Of a stretch of DNA of 64,000 nt, positions 45,201-60,200 are shown piece after piece. The stretch's first letter is position 1. Each line of letters opens with the position of its first letter. Source of the stretch: Pomphorhynchus laevis. Lineage: Eukaryota; Acanthocephala; Palaeacanthocephala; Echinorhynchida; Pomphorhynchidae. The notes below the pieces were generated by a model. That model did not search any database. It saw nothing but the letters and a program-made list of their open reading frames with translations, and had not been told where the DNA came from. Where the stretch lies: positions 1 through 64,000 of the forward strand of contig WNNJ02001181.1 of NCBI GenBank assembly GCA_012934845.2, in the 5' to 3' direction. Position numbers and translations under genes: made by a program.

Positions 45201-48200
45201 TATATATGCACTTTATATCCATAGTAATAAAATCGGTAACTTATGTTTATAGGACACAATTGCATGTTTATTAAACAATAACTGCGTCTTTTATTTTGAT
45301 GTTTATCTTAGAGTGAACTCTGCCTGATTATTGAAAGAATTCTAAATATATATTTTGAAATATATACCAATATATATATAATATATATATATATTTATAT
45401 ATCAATAAAGAGATATTAGATATATTCCATATATTATCTATACACTTTATATTAGATATAAAATCAATAGTGATATATTTATATTGTGTATTTATTAAAT
45501 TTCATAATGATTTTTATTCAGAACACAAAAGAATATTGCCAATAGTATAATATCTAATAATATACATTATTTTAATATTTATTAAAAAATTTTATATTAT
45601 AAATGTTTACAGATATTTTGATATTATTAAAATAATATCAAAATTGTATTGATATACAAATATCAAATTGATATTTATTGCAAATCTTATAAATTCTTCA
45701 AATATCTTTTAAATATTTTATTTCCTACCTAAAATTTGAATAATTCAATGTCGCACGCTCTAAAAATCTCGTGACTCCAGTTTGTGCTGCCGCGTTGTCG
45801 ATGTACACTTTCGTTGGGTAATCTATTGGAAATTTAATCTAATTTAATACAATACTATGATCACCTTTGTTAAAATTTTTTAGATCCAGCATAGCCTCTC
45901 CTCCTGGATAGTTCTTGCTTGATACATAGAGTAAAAATCCAGATTGAATTGTCTGTAAAATAATCAGCATGTAAACGATCGAAGTGCCAATAATCTTTAA
46001 TCTACCATTGAACTGATAGCTATAAATAAAGACATGTTGCAAGTCAACTTTCTATTAAATTTACATTCGCTTAATTGCAACGGCGATAGGCAAGTTGAAC
46101 AGTGGAGTTGTGTACAATATAAACCGTAGCTCCTTATGTGGAAGAAATGAGAAAAATAATATGTAGAACAGGCCAGCCAGTAAAACGTAAAAGCATCGTT
46201 TGTCAATAAGAATACCAATTGGTAAAAGTACAATCGATATTAGTAGCATACGTGGAATAGCAGAATAGAAATACCAGAAAAATGGGAGCTTGTACATATT
46301 CGAACAAATTACGGTTAGGGATAAAATTAAAGAAGACAGTTTTTGTATAATTTTGAATATATTAGTAAAGGAGTTACTTAAGGAGCAAATCATTTATTGT
46401 TTAAAGTAAGCATTATATCGATTGATAACAAAATCACAATCATTTGCTATCATGTAAATTAAAACTATATTCTATCTTCACTCTAAAAGGTGATACGTAA
46501 AAAATTAAATTTTTTAGATATTTTAAAATCTAGACAAAATATTTTGACTTTACATACAAATCGTTAGATTTTGCAATATCTCACATATTTTAAGTGTTAT
46601 ATTATGCTCAATAAGATGTAGACTACGAAATTACAATTATAAACTACGAAATTACAACATAATCTATATATGCGTGCAATTATGACATAAAAATTTAAAA
46701 AATTAAAATCTTTGTTTGTGAAAAGGATATTCCCCATAAAGAGCTTTTGTTTAAAACAATGTTAAACCATGCTACTTCTCCTTCCGGCCAGATGAATCGT
46801 CTCCAAAGAATACTATCGACAAGCATCGATATACCTAAAACATTTTAAAATGCACAACATTTTGCTTTCGAATAATACATATAATTTAAATTATTAAAAT
46901 TATTCTGATTATAACTTAATAATAGGCAAAATGACAGTTGATATATAATAATATTTATAATATTATTATTAGCAAATTGTGTATTATCAAACTTTACAAA
47001 TGCTCAATCATTGACTTATTGCAATTTATTATTTTTGACGATCGATAATTTAACCGTAGGCTATGATAATTGCAATTTAAAATCGCTAATTATAAATTAT
47101 CTTTTAAATCGATTTTAGATAAATAATAATTTTAGTTTGTATATTATGATATTTATCATAATAATTATTTTATGAGATAATTTACTCCAAAATAGTTGTA
47201 ATTGCCTCAATAGATTCGTACGTTGTGGCAAAGATGAAAAGATCAGCTTTACACAATTTATCATTTTCTTGTATTTTATCATCTGGAAATAAACCGATTT
47301 CAATGTTCTAAGATATCTATGCATAAATTGTGTATTTGAGACGTATCTACTCATTTATAAGTTTATCTTTTTATCCTGTCGTGATCACTTGAATGATGCA
47401 ACCATCACAGTAAAATTTCAATCGGTACGTATACACTTGTCACTTCACCACAACAAATAGAACAAATACTATTTGTTCATAAGAGCAAACACTATGTTCA
47501 ATATAAAGCGAACTTATTCTTGTGAACACTATTTGGATATTCATGTTTAAATATAATCTATAATATAATATTATAGATTATAATATATAATATATTATAA
47601 TATATAATATCATATATTATATAATATAGGTTATATCTATAATATAATCTTGTTTGATCTCTTCCATTTTTTTCAGTGAAATAATAGTGCGTTAATGAAT
47701 GAGTTAATATTTACTATATATTTAGCATATATAATAAATATATATTTATAAAAATATAAATACATATATTTTTATAATATAAATATATTACTATATATAC
47801 TATTAATATACTATTAATATTATTAGCATTACTATTAATATAATAATACTCGAGAAGGATTTACTCAGGGAGACCCGCTTTCGATGATCGCGTTTGCTGC
47901 TTTCTTCCTGCCGATGATTGATGCACTTAAAGAAGTTGCTGCTCTTGTTCTACATAGATGGTTCGCTGATGATGCTAACTGTGTCGGTACCATAGATGAC
48001 AATATTATGGTTTGGAACGCGATAAAGACAATCGGTCCTAAATATGGCTTTTACGTCAATGAAATCAAATGTAGAGTTCTGGCACATCAAGAACATTTCT
48101 CACAAGTTAAGGACATGTTTGATGAGTATCAATTGTCGGTTGTTTCTGATGGTGTGGTAGTATTAGGATCGCCAATAGGGTCCTATGGATTTATGGTCTC

Positions 48201-51200
48201 ATTTGTCAATGCCAAAGTGGATAAATGGTTGTTCAGATTAAGTAGATTGTTGAGTGTTGCAATAATAGATCATCACGTTGCATTTACCACTTTGACACAA
48301 GTCATGCAGTTTGAGTGGAACTATTTGCAGAGAACATGTAATGTTGACAGTAGCCATTATACGAGACTAAAAGATTATCTACTCAAAAAGCTTATTCCAG
48401 AAATCACCGGCAATCACCATTTGACAGAATATGAAAACGAGCTAATGCTAATGCCTTTATCTCACGGTGGAATTGGTATAAAAGATCCATGTGACTTTTC
48501 TAATACAGAATATGAGTGGTATGTGGCGATGTGCGAGCCTTTGCTGAGCGGTTTAAAAGAAAGCGATCTAAAAATAAAGCAGAGAGACTTATAAAGCGCT
48601 TTCATCGTGAAAAAGATACTTGTAACAAACTTCGAATCGAGTGTTTAGTTTCTAATGATGATTCCTTAAAGAGCTTAGTGAAGTATGCATCCGATAAAAG
48701 TTCAACAACGTGGCTTGCTTCGAGACCGTTACAATCACTTGGATTAAATTTGACGAAGCAAGAGTTTCAAGATGCTCTGGCTATACGTTATAACTGGAAC
48801 TCTCGTGGGGTGTCTTCAAATTGTAGATGTGGAGAGACTTTAACTATCAATCATTCACTCGCTTGATAAACTGGAGGTATTCCGACAATTCGGCACAACA
48901 TAGTTAGGGATTTATTGGCAAGTGAGTTAGATGGCGTGTGCAATTTGATTACGCTGGAACCAGTGCTGCTACCAGTACCTAACGGGTATGAGTTCGAAAA
49001 TAAATCAACAACTCGTGATAAGGAAGCGAGATAGGATGTATCATGTCATGGTCTTTTCGGAAATAGTACGGTGTTGTCCCTTGTGGACATTTGTACATTT
49101 AGTCATTTGGCACCATCCTACTCAAGAAATGCTGACTATGGCCCTTATCGATATCACGAATCAAGAAAAACTCAGAAGTGCCGTGAACGAGTTACATCGA
49201 TTGAACGAGCAACTTTTTGTCCATTCGTGATCTCAACAACAGGTAGGCTAAGATCTTCCGCACAATATATTCTCAAAAGAATTGCAATGCTTCAAGCCAG
49301 AAAGCGAGACATTCCTTATAGTGAATGTATTCGATTGCTTCGTTCTAAATTTGGTTTTACAATGGCAAGAGCTGCCAGTCTGTGCTTGAGGGCTAGTCGT
49401 ATTCCTTGGCATCGAGTTCCACGTTACTACGCTAACATTATAGCTTAAGAGTATTTATGAATGTTTTGGATTGCTTACGCTTTTTCTCATTTATGTTTTC
49501 TTTATTCTTGATTCTAATAAATTTACTTCTAAAAAATAATACTTAAAATTAATGTATTAATGTATGATTAATTTATAGTCTTGATTGCCTGAATGAAAGC
49601 GGAATATTTATACCTTTTATCATATTATTGATTTCCGTGAAGCTCTGACTATTTTGTCTACAGTTTCAACTTTAAATGCACCGTTTTTATTCGTATAACA
49701 GTGATCTATAACATAATTTTTAATAGGTTTTGATTTGTGAATATTAAGTTGACTGCTATTTTTGAATCTATCCTGATTTTATCGTTTGTCGCGCATTATT
49801 TCAGAACAATTTCCGTCCGTTTTATCTTTGGCTATTGTTCTAATTATTTTTGTATTCGTTCATTTTGTACGATTGTATACATAAAGTCCTTACTCAACAT
49901 CATAAGCGAAATGTAAAAAAGCTTCATTTACTAATTAGATTACAATACTCCTTGTATTCATTTTCAAATAAAATTAATATTCCATTAAAAAAATTAATAT
50001 AATAATTATAAATTATGATTATATTAAGATGTATTCGTTAAGTCCATTTGAAAATTAAAAATATATTAGTCATAGCATTACAAAAATATAAAATATGATC
50101 AACCCGTTTACGGTGAGATTACAACGTCATCCTTATTGTAATTAGGTTTTCGTTTAAACATATTTTTTATTTTAGGCATCTTTTGATTATATACAACTAT
50201 GCTTGGTATGCCATTTTCAATTGTACATTTTACATTGCGTAGACAATCAATCCAGTATATCATGTTCCTCTTTTAATAGAATATTTGTGTTAGCCCATAC
50301 GTTTAGACAATCCTTGCCGTGATTTACCTATATAAATCTTATCACAACCTTCACATGATATATTTGTATACAACACAATCTATATTGTAATTAGGTTTTC
50401 GTTTAAACATATTTTTTATTTTAGGCATCTTTTGATTATCTACAACTATGCTTGGTATGCCATTGTTAGAACGCTTAATGTGATTAATTATTCTGCCCTT
50501 CCATCTATCGTTAATTTAGGGTATACCTATATCTTTTGTTTCGAGTTTAGGTCCTATAAATTTTTCCTAATACTATTTCCTCTAACATATGATTATTTAA
50601 GAGCCCAAGTAGGATATATAAGACTTCTTTTAATTACATCATCCCTTTTCGATTTAAGAGAGCTACTAGAGCAGATTGTCTTCGATCTCAAGAAAAGTGA
50701 GGAAGCTGCAGAAATTTTCCATTTTCTATGAATATTACTTTCCCAGCTTAATTTAGGATATACCTATATATTTTGTTTTAGGTTTAGGCCCTATCAATTT
50801 TGTCCTAATCATTCATTAATTTATTAATGAATGAGTTAATATTTACATGTTGTATAATTTATATATATTTTATAAGGTAATATATAATTTACAAATTAAG
50901 CACAAATAATGCAGCAGATGCATAAATGACGATTGAAACATGAAATGCCGGACTTTGTGCACTGCGGAAGAATTCCGTCAACTGACTATTATTGGGCATT
51001 AAAGTGATAACGTAAAAATTGTGATTTAGCATAAAAAATTCCAGTGTTATTCTAAATGAATTTTATTAAAACGAAAGTTTTACCTATTGACAGTATACCG
51101 GAGAAAGCTGCAATTACAAACGTTCGATATATCCACTTAACTATAAAACGGTAATAGTCAATTAAGGCAAACTGTACTTGGGAAAGCTTTTCAGTTAGTA

Positions 51201-54200
51201 AAACAAGATATAAACAGCCAAATAGCAGTGCAATTTCGAAACGAAATATAATAGATACGCTCACGCCTATACCAACGAAATACTTGAATTCCTTTGACAT
51301 CACTGTATCTGTTAGCTGATAATACAAACAACTTAACCAGTTCGCAAAAATTAGCGTTACTTAATACAAATATACAATTACAGCGAATACTTTTTCCAAT
51401 TTTAATTTTACCTAAAAATACATATTTATTATCAAGCAAACGACATCATTGATTCAAATAAATAATTAACTCTAACTTATTAATTATCTAATTACTTAAT
51501 TTCTTCAAATCCCTTGTTAGTAATTTGTTTGGATCTTTTCGGTCCAAAATAATACACTTTATCTTTGCGGATCAAGTGTAGATTTTAATACTTTAAAATG
51601 TTCAGTTAAAACAGAACATTCGAGAAACCCTCATGAGAATCAAATTTTTCAATTTTTGTAAAATAAAAAAATTTAGATGATCTTTAAAATAAATGTTTGC
51701 CTAATAAATAATTTGGCATATACTCTTTTTCCTAAGCAATTCTATTGTAGTTTATGAAGTTCATTAAAATTCAGTATAAAATCGAAATATCTCTACGTTT
51801 TTAGTACGCTTTTTACATTAAAAGCGGCGCAAATATAAAACAAATGTCATCAATAAGACTACCAAATAGATTATATAATCAGACACAATAATATTGATAT
51901 TTAATCTAAATTATCGTTATCATTTAATTGTAGTGAGATCACATTTATGTTCGTTCAGGGCCAGTTTGCAAAATTAAATGTTTATAAAGAATGATTTCAT
52001 AACAAGACAGTAACGTTTTTCACAGTATTCTCGAATACGTTGTTTGAATACTTGTTTAGATACCTTTTAAGGTGGACTTTAGTTGAACAAATACTATCAA
52101 AAATCATTGCAAATGTATTTAATAATGTCCGTGTCATGTAAAACGAGAAATGAAATTCTAGTTTCATTATATATATTGGACAAACAAGGCGAGAAATGCA
52201 CATACGAGCACTGGGCGAGAAATGCACATACGAGCACTGAATAGAAGATCCGACATAAGGAACAAGAGGCCAAACAATGATGGAACAGTCAACCATTGCA
52301 TAAACAATGAAGGACACTGTATGTAAACGGTTATTTTCGAAAGTGATCTACAAGATACGGCAAAAAGAAAAGAAATGGAACAATTTTGGATAGGACAACT
52401 ATGTACTGACCAACAATTAAACACAGAGCACATTTTTAATTTGCCGTCAAAGTTGATAGTTCACAATAATAGTAAATGATATAATATAATAAATAAATAT
52501 AATAATAAATTTCGGAATTTATTAATAATAAATTCAGAAATGGGCGCAGATAGTGTGGCGACTATCTAAGATAGCCCTGTTTGACCCTCATTCCTCCTTT
52601 GTGGTAATCGTACAGTCACTGTAATATAAATGCACATATCTGTTTCGAACCTGTAATGTGATCCAGCATGGCTAGAACCCCTAGATACCAACCAGGAGAA
52701 GAAATTTTTATCCGCAATATATGGTCTAAGTTCCATGACAATGGCTCAGAAGATGGCAATGTGATTACCTCCACGAAACAGTGGACTGGGAATACACTTA
52801 TTTTCTAAGATTGTAAAGAGGAAATATGAAAATTCAATGCAGATGTGTGCATGTTTTCACTCGGGATTTATCGGAGACGACTTGAGACATTCACAAGATC
52901 TGACAGCCAACAATATCTACACAAGGAAACAAGAGTCCGAAAAACAAGATTTAGCCGATGCATTTAGTTTGACACATGGTGATTCCGCTCTAGCACTTAA
53001 GGAAACTCATCAGCATGGTTCATCGTCATGGACCTCATGACGACCGATTTCGAAATTAGGCTTACATCTCACTCCTAGAGAGTTCATAGATGCACTTACG
53101 GTCAGATACGTCTGGTCACTGATCAATTTGTCTATAAGATGTGTGTGGTGAACAAAATGACAAGGCACATTCGCTATCATACAGGTTAGGTGGTTATACC
53201 ATATTGCAACACGACATCAACAGAGAATGCGTTGCAGATATGCTAAAAGACTTATGTGGGAATGTTGAGAAAGAATTTATTTTTATACCTGTGCGTGGAG
53301 GTATTGTATTCGAGAAAATTGCGACAACGTGTGACACCAATGCTCGTTTGGACATATATTGTAGAGGTTTATACGAAAATCGATTTGAACGGACACTAAT
53401 AGACGTGCCAATATACAATCCCTTTGCTTAGTTATATGCCAGTAGAACTCCTCCATAGATAATGCAGTACCATTCGGACAGAAAACGCTCAAAATATGTG
53501 GAAAGGAGAAGCAAGGTTGAAAATTGCAGATTTGTCCCTTTTATCATTTCCGCTGCAGGTGGAATTGAAATGTAGGCAAATGCCCTTTTGAAACAGCTGG
53601 CCAAATTAAGATCGCTGGGAAATGTTACCGGATACGCTGGACATGTAAGGGAGCTCAGAACCCAACTTGTGTTCAAAACACTGAAGACGGCTTCAATTTG
53701 TTTACGTGCGCAAAAACACATACTTGGACATCGTGAACGAAACGACTGTAATGAATGAACAAAACAACGTTTATGGTAAAAAAAATAGTACCCATTTAAA
53801 AGGAACCCTTTAATTGTAAAATATGATGATTATTTAAAGAATAATTATTAAATGAATAATTACTTAAATTGCCAGCAAATAGTGATACACCAATTGTTAA
53901 TTAATTTATATAGAGATATGGAGAATCTATTCTCCAAATATATTTTTTATAAGCTCTATATTTATATATAGTAAATGTGAGATTAGAACTTGTTTAAACC
54001 AACTTTTGTATTTGATCAATGAATATTATGATTAAACCTGATAACACACCAGTATAAATATAATAAAATATGATAGTTTACCTAATGAAATATGATATAT
54101 TATATTTAACATATTTTAATATATAAAATATAATATAGCAATTATAATATAGCAATTATTACAATATAAATATAACACACCTAATAAAATATGGAGAGTT

Positions 54201-57200
54201 TTAGAGTTTTATCCGATGATATCTACAGCTATAATTGTATAATTTTAGAAAAATGAAAATACATATAATTTTATAGATTATAGCGTTGATTACATTTAAT
54301 CATATCACCCAGTGGCGGGTTATTAAAACTTTGAAGGTAAGTCTGATGTTGAATTTTATTTGATTATTTTTCCTTTAAAGCTTTTTCATAATAGTGATTT
54401 CGCATCAAATATTTTAATTAAATATAAAATTATTTTTATATTATTCTAATTGTCTAGGACGTTGAAACATCGAGATGAATAATAAAATAAGAAATTTGTA
54501 AATAATTTATTTTTCTATTCCTTTCGATGTTTAAATACCGTGTACAATATAATAGTACATCGAACTTATCATTGTATATTATTCTAATTGTTTAAAATTA
54601 AAATTTTATAAAACAAATATATATAGCGATTTCAAAATTCTATTAACAGGAAAACATCCTGTTAATTCTGTATAAATAGAGCATACCAAAAATCATTGCA
54701 AATGTATTTGGTAATGTCCGTGTCATGTAAAACGAGAAATGAAATTGAGTAGCCGTTATGATTGAAAACGCAGATGCAACTGTATTTCCGAACACCTCAC
54801 GAACCACAAATATGTATTGATATAACCCAAGGAATACAAGTAGTCCTAGGGTAGCACGAGCTAAAATAAAGCATATATAAAATATACAATATTACCATTA
54901 TATAAAATAATTAATTAGCAAAATAATATAAAACAAATCGTTTTCAAAGAAAAACAAAAGTCATATTAGTGCAAAGCATTAGTGTTAAAAATACTTTATT
55001 TCGTTAAATTTAATTCTATTGAAACTAAATTGATTAAAATTGAAATTTTATTAAATTTAAATTTTAATCAATTAAAGAATTAAAAATGAAGAATATATTC
55101 TCCAAATTTATTATTTATATTTATTTGATGAATCCCATATAATCAACACTTGCAAGCACATCAGTGGAAGTGCCGGACCGTCAGGAATGGATTCAGTTTT
55201 ATGGAAACAGATGCTTACTGGTTTTGGTATCACATCAAATTCTCTTGCTTCCGCACTTGCCGAGTTCGGAAGATGCTTAGCTTGCGAGATTATACCATTT
55301 GCTTCACTTGACGCCTTTACTTGCTGCAGATTAGTGATCATCAAAAGGAAAGATGGTGGTGTTCGACCGATTGGCGTTTGTGAAGTTGCTCGTCGAATTG
55401 TATGTAAGGCGTTGCTTAAGATTATTCGCTTAGATTTACAGAAAGCAGCCGGTCTAGTTCAATTAGCCGCTTCGCAACGGGCAGGAATTGAATATGCGAT
55501 ACATTCTGTCCGGCAGTCTTACAAAGCCAACAGTGATCATTGTGTGTTAGCGGTTGATGCTTCAAACGCGTTTAACTCGACAAATCGAGCCGTAACCTTA
55601 CACAACATACAATATACTTGCCCATCTTTCTCAACTTTGCTACGAAATATGTACGCGGGGCCTGCTCAGCTTGTTCTAGGGAGTGATAGCATCATGTCGA
55701 CCGAAGGCTTCACACAACGTGACCCCTTATCTATGGCGGGGTTCGCTATGTCATCTCTTCCACTTATACACAAAATCAGAAGTAGAGTCCCAAATGTTGT
55801 TCAGAGATGGTTCGCGGACGATTCAAACTTTGTTGGTCATCCAAAAGATTTACAAGAGGTTTGGAACTTGCTAATACAGATTGGTCCACTGTTTGGTTAC
55901 TATGCCAATGAATCGAAAAGCCAATTGCTAGCACATGATGAAATGTCGAGCAAGTTATATCTCGGGAATGTAACTAAATCGACAAGTTGCATCAACATTT
56001 TAGGATTTCCTATAGGTTCGGACGATTTTATTCAAGACACTACATCCAGCCATGTTAAACGCTGGACTGGGCTAATCGATAAACTAGTTGATATTGCTGA
56101 GATTGATCCTCACGTTGCATACGTTGGTATGGTAAATGCGTTGCAGGTTAAATTGATTCATTTTATGAGATCGACTACTTGCCTACCATTGACTTTAATC
56201 GAGTTGGATGACTCAATACGATTTCATTTGTTACCTGCTTTTATCAAAAGAAACATTGACGATAATTTTTTACCATATTTACAACACCTATCAACCTCGG
56301 CGGCCTTGGTGTGAATCATCAATCTTTTTCATCAGTCCTTGAGTTTGACTCATTGTTGTCAATTTGCGCAACTTATGACCGGAACATTCTAAGAGATGAA
56401 CTCGTAGAGCTACAAAAAACAACTGTGAATAACATTTCCACGTGGCGAAAAATCAAATTCAAAAGTCGCTTAGACGCTGCTTTAAGTGGTTCAGATATTT
56501 CATGTTCGAACTCAATTGCTCATGCATCATTTACGGGTGTTTCTCTCTGGTTGAGTGGATTGCTTTTGGTACTCGACGGTTTTCATTTAAGCCCGCACGA
56601 ATTTAGAGAAGCGATTTATTCTCGTTATGGTTGGACACCGCCCGAGCTGATAAATTCAAAGTGTATCTGTGGCGAAACCATCAGTGCTCCACATTCATTA
56701 TCGTGTAAACGAGATGCTCTGCCTATTATAAGACACAACACTCTCCATGACATAACGGCGTCTTCTCTTGATAAGTATGCTCTGGTGTTGAAGTAGAGCC
56801 GGTTTTCAAGCCTGTACCCGAGTCACTAAAGTTCAATCAAGAATTTACAACTCGTGACCTAGATGCGCAAGTGGATGTGGTTTGCTCTGGCCTCTTCAAC
56901 GAAAAGATTTGAGCGGACGTTTTTCGACGTCTATGTCTATTCTACTCATGTTCAATCTTACATCAATAGAGATCACTCCTCAACATTCTCGTACAACGAA
57001 AACAGAAAAATGGTCAAGTAGAATGAAAGAGTATCAACTATGGATCATGGTGGTTTTATACCGCTTGTATTTTCGACGTCTGGCGGCATAGGTGATCGTG
57101 CCAATTCTGTGCTTAAGGCGATAGCCTCCAAGACAACTCGCACCAATCGGTCGTTATATGCAAATGTGATACTCACTTTAAAGCGAAAACTGAGTTTCGC

Positions 57201-60200
57201 AATCATTCGGTCTTCATCAGCATCCTTTAGATACTCTCGGCAAAAGAGAGGGACATTCGCGGACATTTGACAGAGAAGACATTATCAAGCGATACAAACT
57301 ATTTAATTAGACTCTTTTGTATTAAAAAATTATTAATATCGAAAAAAATTAAAGTATTAAAAAGATTAATAATAAATTATTTATAATTATTAGTAATAAT
57401 TATTAACATCAAAAAGATTAAAAAGACTTTAATATTTTTAATTAAAAGATTAAATGTGAAGCAGAAGTATGTTTCGTATAAGTAAAGCGTATAAAATTAG
57501 AATCAAAATTAATACATAATTACATTTATTTTATAATATAAAACATTACTATTTTAAAAACAAATTGTTATTAAAATTAATCATCCTTAAAAGTTTATTA
57601 ATTAATAATTATTAATTTAATGTAAATTAAATTATTTAATTAATTAAATTAATTAAATAATTTAATTAATTTAATTATTTAAATTAATTATTCCAATCAC
57701 TAATTTAAGTAATAATCAATACAAATTTGTGAAGGAATTTGTTAAGACATCATAGGATACTCGACGAATAATGCTTTTACTCCATAGAATAAATCTAGCG
57801 CTTATATTTACCTTTATTGATGCCATCAAAATAATAAAGCTATTTTAAATTGATTTTTATTTTAAATTTTAACTTGGTATAGGTTATATAAATTCTTATA
57901 ACAATTATTTATTATTTATAATTATTTATTCGAATTATTAAATTTCGATTTATTGATTTAGCATTATTATTTTATACTTATTTTTATTTTATAATTTTAT
58001 TAAATACATAAACTCAGTTAGCTGAATTGATTCATATTTATATACTCAATTTCCTAGTTTATATATTTTAAACATTCGTACTTATATACTACATTTCTCG
58101 ATTAATACGTACTAAACCTGATAACATAGCAGTTCCTACTGACGACCTCATTCTTATTGTTATTAATCCTTATTCTTATTCTTATTAATCCTTATGTCTT
58201 ATTATTTCTAATTCTTATACATCGTATGTTATTTATTAGTCAATTCATAACAAGTGACTTTTATTTTAAATTTTAATTTTAAATTTTAACTTAACATATA
58301 TATAAATTGAATAAAATCTTATAATTAAATCAGCTAACTGAGTCTACGTATTTAATATAATTATAAAATAAACAAAACATAATAATGCTAAATCAAAATT
58401 TAATAATTAAATAATAAAATAAATAATTGTTATAAGATTTTCTATAATTTAAATCAAGTTAAAATAAAAAAAAATTGAAATTTAAAATAAAAGTAAGATT
58501 TTATGAATTGACTAATAAATAACAGACGTTGTATCAGAATAAGAATTAGAGGTCATCAGGAGGAACTGCTATGCTATCAGGTTTCGGCCCCTAACTCCTC
58601 TACCCAACATAGCAGCGGGGCCAAATACATGCTAATGATGTATTTCCTCTGATAAAACTATCTAGTATCTTATTCTAATACAAAGTATATTATTTATTAT
58701 CCATCCATAAAAATTTGCCACTTAAGAGTTTAAATTTATTCTTTATATTATTGTGTTGATTTATATATTTTACTATTTTCTGCTTGATGTTATTTTTATA
58801 GTAACCTAGTTTAAAATATGTATCTATTAAATTATTTAAATGATTTTGAAGAAAGCCAATATCATTACATATTGTTGCAATTCTTAAAATTTCATTATTT
58901 AATGTATTATATTTTATATTATATGGTATGCATGAATGCTCATGCAAAAATATGTTTCTTGTAAATTTAAATATGTCATCTTTACGATATAAATTAATAG
59001 TAGTTTTAGTTAATGTTAATTTAATGTTCATATCTAGATATACACCTTATTTATCATTAATATTGGTTTTGTTAAGAATAAGGCTTTCTGGATAAATGTG
59101 CTCACTAATTGAATAAAAATTATTAGAATTAAATACACATATATCATCAATGTATCGAAACATATATTTCATATATTTATATTGTTTAGATTTAGTTTTT
59201 ACACAGTTATGAACAAATTCATATTCTATAAAGCTTAAAAACAAGTCAGCTATAATTGGGCTACTATTACCACCCATTGGAACACCTTTTACTTGTCTAA
59301 ATATAGATGTCCCTACTTTTAAATAATTTTGATTTATCAAAATATTTAAGGATTCTATTAATTCAATTTTATCCATATATTTATATTTACTTGATGGTTT
59401 AATTTTTGTTAGATAGGCGTTATAATTATTATAACATATATATGTATATCTTTTTCCGAATATAAGATTAATTAATTTTACTAACGCTTCTTTAATATCT
59501 ACTAAATCTAGATTTGTATAAAGCGTACTAAAATCGTATGTATTTATATTTTGAAAATTTATTCCTTTTGTCTGTTCTAAAAATTCTTTTGTAGAATTAA
59601 TACTGAAATAGTGTTTTATACCAGTATTAATTTCGATTACCTTGCAATATTTTTTGAAATGTGCTTTAATTACTTTAAGTATTTTATTCATATAAACAGA
59701 AAGTGGTTTTAATGTACATTTAAACGCACTACATATGAACCTAGGTTTTATTGGATTTTTATGTAATTTTGGATTCCAATATAATATAGGTATAGTTTTA
59801 TTATCTAATTCAACCTTTATACCCTTTTTATCCATTATAGAACAGTGACTTGTAATAATTGTTAATAATTATTATTTATTATTTATCTTTATATATACGT
59901 AGACGCCGATATCTGATTGATTTGTTTTACTGACAAGTTATTATTGACCTTTGGACTTTGTTTTCACAGTAATCTAAACTCTGTCAGAAATACTTAAATT
60001 ATGTATTCTTGATAAGACATTTTTTCTGATTTTTTTCAATCAAAATAGATGATTTTTGTCTATTTCTTTCGATGGAGAAGTATAAATCAACAAAATATTA
60101 TTAAAAAGATACAGGTAAGCAAATTTCATCATATGATATACGTCATTAGCATGCATTTGACCTCGTTGCTATGACGGGTCTAGGATATTCTCGAGTTATT

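Noticed and set aside
58535-58610. CTGATGA-like and GAAA-like words in the reversed dispersed repeat
   Set aside because: The copy at 6.35 kb lacks GAAA and no stem II can be drawn; no consistent core.
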